64,000 bases of DNA from NCBI RefSeq assembly GCF_050402865.1, contig NZ_BAABMF010000009.1, positions 124,001-188,000 of the forward strand, given 5' to 3'. This stretch comes from Clostridium_AF sediminicola (GTDB taxonomy: Bacteria > Bacillota > Clostridia > Clostridiales > Clostridiaceae). Position 1 is the first letter of the stretch, and each line of letters begins with the position of its first letter. Positions 25,884-35,618 of this stretch are shown here, piece after piece. The notes beneath the pieces are model-generated. The model was not told the DNA's origin. It ran no database searches and saw only the letters and a list, made by a program, of their open reading frames with translations. A program made the position numbers and the translations under genes.

Positions 25884-27305
25884 ATGGAATATAAATTATC
25901 GGAAGTACTTGATATAGAAAATTTTGAAAACTTGATGAGTAATTTTTACAATATTACAAAGGTACCTTATGGACTTTTTGATAGTAAATGCAATGTAATT
26001 TCATGCATTGCATGGCAAGATATTTGTGTTAACTTTCATAAAAAGTGTGAAAGTAGTTTAAAAGAATGCAGGAAAAGTGATTATGAAGGAATTCGAAATG
26101 CTAAGTCTGGGAAGTGTTATATGCATAGTTGTAAAAATGGATTAATTGATTCTTTTATTCCTATTAGTGTAAAAGGTGAAATTATTGCATATTTAGCTTT
26201 AGGTCAGTTCCTTTTTCAAGAACCTGACGTAGAGGAATTTATTAATAGAGGCAAAAAATATAAATATGACATTCCAAGTTACATAGAAGCGCTTAAAAAA
26301 GTACCAATAATTAAAGAAAAGGATTTTAAAAAATCCTTAGATTATTTTCTTAGTGTTGTGAAAATGATGGAAAGTCATGGAGAAAGATATATAAATCATA
26401 AAAATGCTGAGAAATTACTTTTGGAAGAAAAACTGAAAAAAGTCCAAAAATTAAATAATGAAGTTATAAAAAAAGATGAGTTATTAAGAGAAGCTAGAGA
26501 ATATGATAGACTTAGAACAGAGTTTTTTTCGAATCTTTCTCATGAACTTAAAACACCTATAAATGTAATTTATAGCGCTCTTCAAACATCTAATTCATTT
26601 GTAAATAATAACGAAATTCAGTTGTCAGATAAAAAAGAAAAACTAAAAAAATATAGTAATATAATGAAACAAAATTGTTTTCGTCTAATTAGATTGACTA
26701 ATAATATATTAGATATTACTAAATTCGATTCTGGATTTCTGAAGTTGGAACTTAAACAATGCAATTTAGTTGAAATAGTTGAAGATATAACTCTTTCAGT
26801 GGTGGAGTATATTGAAAGTACAGGTATTGAAGTTATTTTTGATACTGAAGTTGAAGAAAAATATATTATTTGCGATCCAGTAAATATAGAAAGGGTCTTA
26901 TTAAATTTGTTATCTAATGCTGTCAAATTTACTGGAAAAGGTGGACAAGTATTAGTTAATATTTATGATAAAGGGGAAAATGTTATTATATCAGTGTCGG
27001 ATACAGGGGAAGGAATACCAATTGAAAATCAGGAAAACATTTTTGAAAGATTTATTAGAGTAGATAAATCTTTGTCTAGACACCATGAAGGAAGCGGAAT
27101 TGGTCTCTCTTTAGTGAAGGCTATAGTAGAATTACATAATGGAAAAATATCGGTGAAATCAAAAATTGGATGTGGAACTAAATTTATTATAACTCTACCA
27201 AGTAACCAAAATAATGAAGAAAAGGTAGTAAATAAAATTGACTCGTATAAAGAAAACTCACTTGTAGAAAAAGTTAAAATAGAGTTTTCTGATATTTATT
27301 TTTAG
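25884..27305 (+). CDS. PocR-domain sensor histidine kinase
   Basis: This 473-residue cytoplasmic kinase starts with a PocR sensory domain (about residues 8-170) rich in Cys (C50, C56, C63 and others), which in relatives binds small ligands, often hydrocarbon-like or 1,2-propanediol-like. A coiled linker (about 175-210) leads to a HisKA domain with the phospho-acceptor H220 in NLSHELKTP, then a HATPase domain with N box, GEGIP and GSGIGLSLVK. There are no membrane segments and no adjacent response regulator, so the partner is unknown. Confidence 0.87.
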   Translation: MEYKLSEVLDIENFENLMSNFYNITKVPYGLFDSKCNVISCIAWQDICVNFHKKCESSLKECRKSDYEGIRNAKSGKCYMHSCKNGLIDSFIPISVKGEIIAYLALGQFLFQEPDVEEFINRGKKYKYDIPSYIEALKKVPIIKEKDFKKSLDYFLSVVKMMESHGERYINHKNAEKLLLEEKLKKVQKLNNEVIKKDELLREAREYDRLRTEFFSNLSHELKTPINVIYSALQTSNSFVNNNEIQLSDKKEKLKKYSNIMKQNCFRLIRLTNNILDITKFDSGFLKLELKQCNLVEIVEDITLSVVEYIESTGIEVIFDTEVEEKYIICDPVNIERVLLNLLSNAVKFTGKGGQVLVNIYDKGENVIISVSDTGEGIPIENQENIFERFIRVDKSLSRHHEGSGIGLSLVKAIVELHNGKISVKSKIGCGTKFIITLPSNQNNEEKVVNKIDSYKENSLVEKVKIEFSDIYF

Positions 27306-27434
27306 TTAATTAAAAACTTAAAAATTTTTGTATGTGAAGTAATCTGCAGAAAGATGTATTCTTATTAAGCATTATACTAATAATATTTTTAATAGATTTT
27401 TTTATCTTGGAATTTGGAATGTGGAGGAATTAAT

Positions 27435-28763
27435 TTGAATTCTATTAGAAATATTATACCTCAAATTATACTTATAGTTATTTTAACAATTATAAATGCT
27501 TTTTTTGCTTCAGCAGAAATGGCAATTGTATCATTAAACAAAAACAAACTAAAACTAATGGCAGATGAAGGTAATAAGAAAGCAGAACTTTTAATAAAAT
27601 TGTTAAAGGAGCCGAGTAAATTTTTGGCAACTATACAAGTTGGTATAACTTTAGCTGGATTTTTTTCAAGCGCTTCAGCTGCAACAGGGATCTCAGATGA
27701 TTTTTCGAGATATTTAATCCAGTTTAACATTCCATATAGCAAGCAAATTTCTATTGTGCTGATAACAATTATACTGTCATATATTACTCTTGTCTTTGGA
27801 GAATTGTTTCCAAAACGTTTAGCAATGCAAAAATCCCAAGAAATAGCTATGTTTTCAATAAAGCCAATTTATTTTATAGCCAAAATAATGGTACCCTTTG
27901 TAAAGTTACTTTCTGTATCAACAAATTTTTTAGTTAGGATATCAGGGATTAATAGATATAAATTAGAAGAAAAGATTACTGAAGAAGAGTTGAAATTATT
28001 TGTAGAAGTAGGTCAAGAACATGGTGTTATCAATCAAACTGAAAAAAAGATGATTAATAGTATATTTGAGTTTGACGATAAATTAGCCCAAGAAGTTATG
28101 ACACCAAGGACGGAAGCATTCATAATTAATATAAAGATACCTGCAAGGGAAATTTTAGAGCAATTAATAAATGAAAAATTTTCACGTATTCCAGTGTATG
28201 AATTTCATAAAGATAATATTATAGGAATATTATTTTTAAGAGATCTTTTCGCCATGTTATATAAGAATGGATTTGAAGATATAGATATAAGAACAATTCT
28301 TCATCCACCATATTTTGTCCCTGAAACTAAACATATTGATGAATTATTTAAAGAGCTTCAAAGTCACAATAAACATATGGCAATATTAATAGATGAATAT
28401 GGAGGGTTTTCAGGAATTGTTACTATAGAAGACCTTATAGAGGAAGTAATGGGGGAAATATATGATGAATTTGATGATGGTGAAGAAGAAATAATAAAAA
28501 TTGATAGTAATTCTTATCTCGTTAGCGGGCTAGTAACAATTCATGAGTTGAATACTTATCTTGATTTAAGCTTAGATTCTGAAAACTCGGATACTATAGG
28601 AGGATTTGTTGTAAATATTTTGGGCAGTATACCTACGAGTAAAGAAGAATTAACTGTTGAATATGATGATATTATATTTATTATAAAAGAAGTTAAAAGG
28701 AAAAGAATTAGCAGAATAAAAATAATATTACAAGGAAAGCTAATGAAAAACAAAGATGAGTAA
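27435..28763 (+). CDS. CNNM/CBS-domain protein (CorC/HlyC, UPF0053 family)
   Basis: This 442-residue protein has an N-terminal CNNM (DUF21) membrane domain with about four helices, a pair of CBS domains (about residues 200-330; TPRTEAF and IDEYGGFSGIVTIEDLIEE), and a C-terminal CorC_HlyC domain. Members are implicated in Mg2+ or Co2+ efflux; older haemolysin annotations are historical. I choose the TTG at 27435, 6 bases after GTGGAGGA; an ATG seven codons earlier would overlap that ribosome site. Confidence 0.87.
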   Translation: MNSIRNIIPQIILIVILTIINAFFASAEMAIVSLNKNKLKLMADEGNKKAELLIKLLKEPSKFLATIQVGITLAGFFSSASAATGISDDFSRYLIQFNIPYSKQISIVLITIILSYITLVFGELFPKRLAMQKSQEIAMFSIKPIYFIAKIMVPFVKLLSVSTNFLVRISGINRYKLEEKITEEELKLFVEVGQEHGVINQTEKKMINSIFEFDDKLAQEVMTPRTEAFIINIKIPAREILEQLINEKFSRIPVYEFHKDNIIGILFLRDLFAMLYKNGFEDIDIRTILHPPYFVPETKHIDELFKELQSHNKHMAILIDEYGGFSGIVTIEDLIEEVMGEIYDEFDDGEEEIIKIDSNSYLVSGLVTIHELNTYLDLSLDSENSDTIGGFVVNILGSIPTSKEELTVEYDDIIFIIKEVKRKRISRIKIILQGKLMKNKDE

Positions 28764-28799
28764 CGGAAATAGAAATGTAATATCTATGATTTAATAGCA

Positions 28800-28846
28800 A
28801 ACATGGCATAATTTGATTTAAAACAAAAAATGTGCCATGTTTTTTA
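28800..28846 (+). terminator. rho-independent terminator
   Basis: AACATGGCA pairs with TGCCATGTT over a 24-base A-rich loop, followed by T5, at the end of the CNNM/CBS gene. Confidence 0.8.
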
Positions 28847-28903
28847 TATATAGTTTTATAATCATATTAAGAATGTTATTCATTTACTATGTGATTAAAA
28901 TAA

Positions 28904-30511
28904 TCAGAGTAATTCTACTCTATTTCGTCCATTGTTTTTTGCTCTATATAATGCTGTGTCAGCTTTCAAGAAAAGCTGTTCGAAAGATTTTTCTTCTCTT
29001 TCGGATGTTTCAGATATCCCAATACTAACAGTAGAAGAAATTTTTAGGTCTTTGTAGCTAAATTTATACTCTTCAATACTTTTTCTAATACGTTCTGCTA
29101 TTTCTATCGCACTATCTTTATTACAGTTAGCTAGAAAAATCCCAAACTCCTCTCCACCTAACCGTCCAATTAAGTCACCATCACGAATACATTGATCTAT
29201 TACGGTAACTATAGTTTCTAGTACATAATCACCTACAATATGTCCATAACTATCATTAACTTTTTTGAAATAATCAATGTCTAATACCAACAAAAACATA
29301 TGGCAATTAGTTTTTCTAACATTATTAAGGGAACAATTAACATTTTCAATAAAGGAAACTCTATTTAGTACATTTGTTAAGCCATCTCTCTCAGCTTTAA
29401 TTTTTAATAATTTGTTTTTTATTTTCTCTTCAGTAATATCTCTAATAATTGAAATAGTTCCTACCTCAGAATGGTTTACAGTATTTAATGTATGGACAGC
29501 AATATTATAATAATATTGCTGTCCATCTAAAAAAATTGTAATTTCAAAATTATCACTACACATTTCTATAATAGCTTTATTCCACTGCTTATGATGCTGG
29601 GATAACAATTCTTTTGCTTTTTCCTTACTTTGTAGAGTACAAGGTTCTTTTGTTCTATAAGAATTAAAAATATTGTTTTTAATGACAGTATTTAATTCAT
29701 GTTGTTTAAAAAAGTGGCATGCAGATGGATTAATATCCACAACTGTTCCTTGTGGGGAACAAACTATAATTCCTTCATCAATAACGTCAAAGACCTTGTC
29801 CATTGCAATGGGAGAAATGGATAATAAATTATATTTAAAGACTCCCCAGAGTAAGCATAAGCACCCGGGAGTAAATAAAGCTGATATTGGTATGATGACA
29901 CCGATTTTTTCCAACCAAGCCACCTTGAGAATTCCAAATACTAATGGCAAAACAATGCCTAGCATTACAAGAAAAACTTGAGGCTTTAAAGTTTTAGAGG
30001 TTTTTTTCATAAAAAATCCTAATTTAATTTCAGCTGTAATCATTATAATATAATTAAGAGATACCATAAACTTACCAAGTAAGGTTTGTTTAACATAAAG
30101 TGCAGATTCGCTACCTTGTATTTTAAGCTCAACGCCTGTCCTCATCAAATGATGATAAGAGTCAGTTAGTATTAGTACAATAGCCATACACTGAATAAAA
30201 GTTAAAGTTATAATAAATCTCTTACTAAGAAGGCTTCTATCCCCTGAATAAGAGTAGGCAAATGCTAAAGAAGCAATAGGTGTAATAAAAACACCTATTT
30301 GTGTAATATTGCGCCATAATAGTTTAGTTTCAAAGTTAGTAGAGCTTATTTCTAAAAATGAGCCAGTTGCCCATATTATCAAAAAAGATAATAGGAAAAC
30401 CAATTGTAGTGCACCTGGTTTTTCTTTATTTTTAATAGAAAAAATTACTACAGTACTAAGTATAATAATTGACGATAAATTTATAAATAAGTTTGCAAAA
30501 CTAATTTCCAA
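28904..30511 (-). CDS. membrane diguanylate cyclase (7TM-PAS-GGDEF)
   Basis: This 535-residue protein combines an N-terminal seven-helix sensor of the HisK_N-7TM type (about residues 1-215), a PAS domain (about 225-355) and a GGDEF domain. The active site is GGEEF, and an RDGD inhibitory I-site lies five residues before it, so it should make cyclic di-GMP with product inhibition. The start is a TTG at 30511 behind AAAGGAG. It is a single-gene unit. Confidence 0.92.
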   Translation of the reverse strand: MEISFANLFINLSSIIILSTVVIFSIKNKEKPGALQLVFLLSFLIIWATGSFLEISSTNFETKLLWRNITQIGVFITPIASLAFAYSYSGDRSLLSKRFIITLTFIQCMAIVLILTDSYHHLMRTGVELKIQGSESALYVKQTLLGKFMVSLNYIIMITAEIKLGFFMKKTSKTLKPQVFLVMLGIVLPLVFGILKVAWLEKIGVIIPISALFTPGCLCLLWGVFKYNLLSISPIAMDKVFDVIDEGIIVCSPQGTVVDINPSACHFFKQHELNTVIKNNIFNSYRTKEPCTLQSKEKAKELLSQHHKQWNKAIIEMCSDNFEITIFLDGQQYYYNIAVHTLNTVNHSEVGTISIIRDITEEKIKNKLLKIKAERDGLTNVLNRVSFIENVNCSLNNVRKTNCHMFLLVLDIDYFKKVNDSYGHIVGDYVLETIVTVIDQCIRDGDLIGRLGGEEFGIFLANCNKDSAIEIAERIRKSIEEYKFSYKDLKISSTVSIGISETSEREEKSFEQLFLKADTALYRAKNNGRNRVELL

Positions 30512-30617
30512 AAGAACACACTCCTTTTATAGCAAAAAAAGCAATATCAAATTTATACTGTAGTAACAGTTTACTATAAATTTACCTAAAAAATCAAATT
30601 TATAAATGTTTAAAAGG

Positions 30618-30665
30618 TTGCAAATAGAAACTAAATAAAGTATAATAGTTTCAAACAGAAACTAT
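30618..30665 (+). promoter_or_regulatory. promoter and palindromic operator of DUF169 gene
   Basis: TTGCAA (30618) and TATAAT (30641) are 17 bases apart. Overlapping the end of the -10, ATAGTTTC and GAAACTAT (30645-30665) form a perfect inverted repeat with a 5-base spacer, positioned like a repressor operator. The binder is not identified. Confidence 0.65.
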
Positions 30666-30709
30666 TTTTAACCAATAAGTAATTTCAATATAAAGAGAGG
30701 TCAAGTATT

Positions 30710-31522
30710 ATGAAAAGTATAATTGTAGAAGAATTAAAAAGTAAATTGAATGCAGTAGCTCTTTTAAGGAGCAATGAAAAGCCAGAAGAATGCATACAAC
30801 CATTACCTGGGAAACATGTATGTATTATGTCTTTCTATGCACAGGTTGCAACAAAAGGTAAAGTTGCTGCGTTTAGTAGAGAAACGTATGGTTGTTCTGG
30901 GGCAAGAGCTGGACTTGGATTTGGGAGTGCATATGGAGAAGAAATGGGAGGATATGATACATTTGCAGCATTCTTTTCAAAGGGTATTAAAGATGCTAAG
31001 GATAAGGACAAGTATCAAGAGATTGCTGATGGGACAAATCCGTTTGTAAGAAGGAAACTTATACTAGGAGAAAGGTTTCATACTTCAAGGGAGAAAGCAT
31101 ATAAATGGATTACAAAAGATCTTCCTATATATGACTTTCCTGAGAAATATGTAATATTGAAACCTTTGAAGGATGTAAAGGATGATGAAACACCTCAGTG
31201 TGTAATCTTTAATGTAAATCCTATACAGCTTACAGCCCTTATGACTCTATCAGGTTCAATAAGAGAGGGCATAAATGATACGGTAACACCACAAGGAGCA
31301 GCTTGCCAGATGATTGGAGCATATGTTTTTAAAGAGTCAGAATCAAAATATCCTAGAGCAGTACTTGGACTGATAGACCTAGCAGCAAGAAAAAATGTAA
31401 GAAGTATTCTATCTGATGATATATTAACCTATGCTGTTCCATGGAGATTATTTCTTGATCTTGAAGAAGAAGCAAAAGAAGGTATATTTAAATCTCCATT
31501 ATGGTTAGATATTTTTGAATAG
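30710..31522 (+). CDS. DUF169 family protein
   Basis: This 270-residue soluble protein belongs to DUF169, recognised by an N-terminal LR-type start, a conserved YGCSGARAGLGFG glycine/cysteine motif near residue 60, and a VIFNVNPIQLTALM stretch near 170. The function is unknown; relatives occur in anaerobes and archaea. An AGAGAGG site precedes the ATG. It is convergent with the MarR gene and carries its own promoter and operator. Confidence 0.88.
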   Translation: MKSIIVEELKSKLNAVALLRSNEKPEECIQPLPGKHVCIMSFYAQVATKGKVAAFSRETYGCSGARAGLGFGSAYGEEMGGYDTFAAFFSKGIKDAKDKDKYQEIADGTNPFVRRKLILGERFHTSREKAYKWITKDLPIYDFPEKYVILKPLKDVKDDETPQCVIFNVNPIQLTALMTLSGSIREGINDTVTPQGAACQMIGAYVFKESESKYPRAVLGLIDLAARKNVRSILSDDILTYAVPWRLFLDLEEEAKEGIFKSPLWLDIFE

Positions 31523-31529
31523 AAGTAAT

Positions 31530-31991
31530 TTAACTATTCTTTAAGGTGCTAGAAGCAAGAAATATATTTTCAGCCATTTGGCTCATAACTTTGGTTGCTA
31601 TTTCTATTTCTTCTTCGGAGATATTATTTGAAAGTATACTACTCGTTTCTTCTAGTATAGATATAATTTCTTTTTTAATGGAAAGACTTTTTTTTGTTAG
31701 ATAAAGATGGTGGATACGTTTATCAACTTTGTCTTTTTCTTTGCGTATATATCCTAAAGATACAAGCTTTTTAACTGATTTAGCAATATCTGCTTTACTA
31801 AGTTTTAACAAAGAAACTAGGTCTTCTTGACAGAGATCTTCATGTTGATAAAGTTCAATTAGAATTTTGTATTGATGTTTATGCAAATTATAGGGTTCGA
31901 TTTGTTTTTGAATATAGTAAAACAGATATCTTGAAATTATATCAATGTATTTACCAACTGATTTATCTTTTGTAATAAATTTTATTTCCAT
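31530..31991 (-). CDS. MarR-family transcriptional regulator
   Basis: This 153-residue winged-helix regulator has a HTH around DLVSLLKLSKADIAKSVKKL and a wing at YIRKEKDKVDKRIHHLYLT. MarR proteins are dimeric repressors released by small ligands. It is divergent from the MFS gene, so control of that efflux pump is likely. An AAAAAGGTGG site precedes the ATG. Confidence 0.92.
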   Translation of the reverse strand: MEIKFITKDKSVGKYIDIISRYLFYYIQKQIEPYNLHKHQYKILIELYQHEDLCQEDLVSLLKLSKADIAKSVKKLVSLGYIRKEKDKVDKRIHHLYLTKKSLSIKKEIISILEETSSILSNNISEEEIEIATKVMSQMAENIFLASSTLKNS

Positions 31992-32089
31992 TAAAATACC
32001 ACCTTTTTATTATTCTTTAGTATTTATTATAGTACAAATCTAAATTCTTGCAAAATATAAAAATTACAAACCATGAAAGGACATTTACT

Positions 32090-33247
32090 ATGAAAAAACC
32101 GCTTAAATTAGCTATTTTATCTATTTCTCTTTTAACTGTTATGTCAGGAGCAGCAGTATCACCAGCTCTTGGAAATATTCACGAGGATTTTCAGGGGGCA
32201 AACTTATTATTCATAAAAATGATTTTAACTATACCTGCTATATTAATTATTCCTTGCAGTTTAATAACAGGAAAATTAGTTGGAAAAATTAAGAAGAAGA
32301 AACTTTTACTCATTGGACTTTTGATTTATTTACTAGGAGGTGTAGGTGGTGGGTTTTGTACAAACATATATGAACTTCTGACCTTTAGGGCTTTATTAGG
32401 TATAGGAGTCGGAATAATTATGCCTCTTTCAACAGGGTTAATAGCAGATTTTTTTGAAAAAGATGAGAGAGCAAAAATGATGGGGTACTCAAGTGCAGTT
32501 AATCAACTAGGTGGAATGATTGCTATCATCTTATCGGGGATACTTGCAGTAGTTAATTGGCGTTTTTCATTTGGAGTGTATGGTATCGGAATAATCACGT
32601 TAATATTAGTGATTTTTGTATTACCAGAACCTGTGAAAAAAGAAGCTGTAAGTAAAAATCAATCTAATTTTAATAAAAATTTATTTAAATTAATGATAGC
32701 AATGGCTGTTGTAAATATAGTTTTTTATACAGTTCCAACAACTATGTCAATATTTATTCAAAGCGAAAATTTAGGAGGTGCTAGTATGTCAGGGTATGCA
32801 TTATCTATTATTAATATAGTTGCTTTTGTGGTAGGATTATTCTTTATAAAAATCACAAAGGTTTTAAAAAATAATGCAGCTGTTATTTCATCCAGTTTTA
32901 TGTTTGTTGGGTTCCTTTTTTTAAGCAATGGAGATAGTATCATAGCTCTAATGATTTCTATGATATTCATTGGGTTAGGACTTGGAATACTACTGCCTTT
33001 AATCTTCTTTACAACTTCTAAAAGTGCAACATCACAAAATAGTACCTTTGCATTAGCTTGTATTAGTAGTAGTATGTTTTTAGGACAGTTTTTATCACCA
33101 GTTTTAGTAGATTTTTTTAGTAAAATACTCGGGGGTAAATCTATAAGATTTGCTTTTCGATTTTCTGCAGGCATTTGTTTAGCTGCAACTATAATCGTTT
33201 ATTTTGTTACTAAAAGGAAAAATAAATCATTTGAGTATCAATATTAA
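32090..33247 (+). CDS. MFS transporter (drug efflux-like)
   Basis: This 385-residue major facilitator has about 12 helices. Visible signatures are GKLVGKIKKKKLL (loop 2-3 type motif A) and RALLGIGVGIIMPLSTGLIADFF (motif B/C region), as in proton-driven antiporters. I place the start at ATG 32090 behind AAAGGA; the longer upstream ATG would reach into the promoter region. It is divergent from the MarR gene. Confidence 0.88.
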   Translation: MKKPLKLAILSISLLTVMSGAAVSPALGNIHEDFQGANLLFIKMILTIPAILIIPCSLITGKLVGKIKKKKLLLIGLLIYLLGGVGGGFCTNIYELLTFRALLGIGVGIIMPLSTGLIADFFEKDERAKMMGYSSAVNQLGGMIAIILSGILAVVNWRFSFGVYGIGIITLILVIFVLPEPVKKEAVSKNQSNFNKNLFKLMIAMAVVNIVFYTVPTTMSIFIQSENLGGASMSGYALSIINIVAFVVGLFFIKITKVLKNNAAVISSSFMFVGFLFLSNGDSIIALMISMIFIGLGLGILLPLIFFTTSKSATSQNSTFALACISSSMFLGQFLSPVLVDFFSKILGGKSIRFAFRFSAGICLAATIIVYFVTKRKNKSFEYQY

Positions 33248-33252
33248 TATTC

Positions 33253-33276
33253 TGAAAAGCCAATTTTGGCTTTTCA
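33253..33276. terminator. bidirectional hairpin between MFS gene and broken kinase
   Basis: TGAAAAGCCAA pairs with TTGGCTTTTCA around a two-base centre. It serves two convergent units. Confidence 0.7.
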
Positions 33277-33280
33277 TGAT

Positions 33281-34695
33281 TTAATAGAGAGAAGAATTCT
33301 CTAAAACATCTAATTCTATAACTATGCTTAGAAATGGTTTATTGAACTTTGCATAAATAATTCCACCTTGAAGTTTGATAATTTCAGCTACAATGGATAA
33401 ACCTATTCCTGAAGATTGATTGTGTCTGTTCTCATCTGAAACATATAGTCTATCAAAAAGTAATTTTACTGAGCTGGTTAAATCTAAATTTGTTTCATTT
33501 GTTATTTTTATGATTGCTTTTTTGTTAGATTCATAAATAGAAACAAGAACAGATGTATTTTCCTTTGCATATTTTGAAATATTATCAAATAAATTTTCAA
33601 ATACACGTAACATTTGGTTAATATCAGTCAATACAAGTAGGTCTTCATTAGGCAATACTACATCAGTTTCAATATTTATTTTATTTAGATTAGGTTTTAT
33701 TTCTTCAATAAATTGTCCTACTAATGTGCCGATATCTACTTTTTCAAAATCAAAGTTAATATCATTATTTACAAGCTTTGTATAGGTAAATAAATCTTCA
33801 ATAAGCCGTTGTATTCGTTTGCTTTTTTTTAGCGCTATATTGATATATTCGTCTGCTGTAGAAGCATCTTTATATTTATGTTGTGACAATAGATCAAGAT
33901 AACCAATAAGAGATGTCAAAGGTGTTCTTAAATCATGCATATATTTGAAATCAGTTTTCGTTGTTTGCTATCAAGTTCTTTTTCTAAATCAAGTTTTGAG
34001 CGAAGCGAAAAAGCCATATTGTTGATTGAAACTGCTAAGCTTGTAAGCTCGTTATTTCCTTCTATAGGGAGTTTATTTAAAAGCTGTCCTCCAGCCATAA
34101 TTTCTATTCCATCATTAATTTTTTTAATATATTTAATTTGTTTTTTTGATAAAAGGAATAAGAGACTTAAAAAAAGACAGATTGCAAAGATACCAATTAA
34201 TAATTCGTTGGTATCTGAAACCAATGCCTCCATATTAGGTTCTATCATAATAAAACCAACACAATCTTTATACTGTATATTGAAAATATAGAGGGATTCA
34301 GATTTCAAATTAAGGTTATTAAAATGGTTTCCAGAATCTCCGGTTTTATCATAATTTTTATCTTTATTATAAAATTCGTCTATTTCATGGAACGTGCCAT
34401 CTGAATTTGTTAGAAATATGTTATACATATCATATTTTTTAAAAATATCGCTTTTCAACACATCTTCAAAGGTCATATCATTTTTATCAATAGTAAACTT
34501 TATTTGGGGAATGTCATTGATTATAGTTTGGCTTTGTTCCTTTAAAAAAGCTTGTTGACGTTTGATACTTAAGTCCTCATTTAGTTCAGAAAATCCAGAA
34601 TAGACACCAATACTAATTCCTAAGGACAGAATGATTATAAAAGTAATCTGAACATGAATTTTATTTATGAAATTCTTAATCAATTTTATAACCAA
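33281..34695 (-). pseudogene. frameshifted two-component sensor kinase
   Basis: Two overlapping frames make one kinase. The first (34695-33928) has two membrane helices flanking an extracytoplasmic domain, then a HAMP region, and ends KQRKLISNICMI. The second (33940-33281) begins exactly at the H-box, HDLRTPLTSLIGYLDLL, and contains N and G boxes (SSGIGLSIVAEI). Loss of one base in the codon just before the phospho-acceptor His breaks the gene near 33937. The start is a TTG inside the end of a response-regulator remnant, the normal arrangement for such pairs. Confidence 0.85.
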
Positions 34696-34723
34696 CCCCC
34701 CATATAGTTTTAATATATTTAGG
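34676..34723 (-). pseudogene. C-terminal scar of an OmpR-type response regulator
   Basis: On the minus strand the frame ending at 34676 reads PKYIKTIWGVGYKID then stop, the hallmark end of OmpR/PhoB regulators. It overlaps the kinase start, as in the intact system at 46639-46664. Upstream of it the frame merges into the HgdB-like gene, so everything before these ~15 codons has been deleted. Confidence 0.8.
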
Positions 34724-35339
34724 ATTTTAATGAATATAAAAGTTTATTAGCCTTATTAATAAGAGCCATTGATTCTTTTAAGTTTTTAATATTTAATTTT
34801 TTCCTAGTTATTTTTTCAAGCTTAGCAATGGTAATTGCCATTTCATTTTCCCATTGAGAAGTTTTTGTTTCGTAAATCAAATGACAAACATCAAAAGGAT
34901 GAATAGTCATATTTTTAGGAAAAAGTGGTATTGATTTTTTTATACTGTCAGATAGCATAGGAACTATAAAAAGAACGCAGTCTCTCATATTTTTCATGTT
35001 CTCAATGTTTAGATAACCTACTGAAGAACGAACAACTGGATCAACATCACGAGGTAGAAAATCATCAATAGCATCTCCACTAGAGATGTTTCCTCCTAAA
35101 ATCCAAAGCGGTTGTGCATCAAGTGCGTATATGAATACTTCAGGAATATAAATACTAGTCATACCAATTTTAGGTTTGTTACTAATACTGACTTCAGAAA
35201 AATAGTTATGTGCTTCTTCAATAAAAAAAGCTATATTTTTTGGAGCTGTAATGTCAATTTGCATTTTAGTCAGATAGTTTTCTACTTCTCTAAGCTGAGA
35301 ACTATACACATCGTTTTTAAAATTTGTATTACTTTTCAT
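34719..35339 (-). CDS. truncated HgdB-like (2-hydroxyacyl-CoA dehydratase family) protein
   Basis: The 206-residue product resembles the N-terminal half of HgdB/BcrC-family dehydratase subunits (usually about 370-430 residues): IGMTSIYIPEVFIYA near residue 57, then DPVVRSSVGYL near 100. The Cys positions that ligate the [4Fe-4S] cluster in HgdB are not kept (DVDPVVRS, PMLSDS). The frame ends at the response-regulator scar, so it is probably a deletion product. The ATG at 35339 has an AAAGGAG site, so it may still be translated. Confidence 0.6.
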   Translation of the reverse strand: MKSNTNFKNDVYSSQLREVENYLTKMQIDITAPKNIAFFIEEAHNYFSEVSISNKPKIGMTSIYIPEVFIYALDAQPLWILGGNISSGDAIDDFLPRDVDPVVRSSVGYLNIENMKNMRDCVLFIVPMLSDSIKKSIPLFPKNMTIHPFDVCHLIYETKTSQWENEMAITIAKLEKITRKKLNIKNLKESMALINKANKLLYSLKS

Positions 35340-35498
35340 TTGTTCTCCTTTCACTATTTATTTAATTTAATTGTATTATTGACTTTTTAAATTGGAATGA
35401 TTTAAATCTTAAATAATTCTTAATATTTTGAGTTCTATTACTTATATGAAAAAAATGGAAAACAAAATTATATTATTGTAAATTATAATGTATAATAG

Positions 35499-35618
35499 GG
35501 TTAAACCACAAAAAGTAAGTTGAACTAAAATCAACCATAATATCTACCGCAGATTGATTCGTTCTGACGCTATATATTGTGATTGAAGTTCAACTAAATT
35601 ACTTTTTGTGGAATAACC
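35499..35618. mobile_element. 120-bp MITE-like element with 7-bp target duplication
   Basis: Terminal inverted repeats start GGTTA-AA-CCACAAAAAGTAA-GTTGAACT on the left (35499-35526) and reappear inverted at 35587-35618 with a 4-base insertion. ATAATAG flanks both ends (35492-35498 and 35619-35625), a perfect 7-bp direct repeat expected of a target-site duplication. No ORF is inside. It sits between the divergent HgdB-like and aldehyde dehydrogenase genes, in a 338-bp gap with nothing else recognisable. Confidence 0.75.

Noticed and set aside
33281..33940. Separate short histidine kinase gene
   Set aside because: It starts exactly at the H-box and overlaps the upstream frame that encodes the sensor and HAMP parts, so it is the second half of a frameshifted gene.
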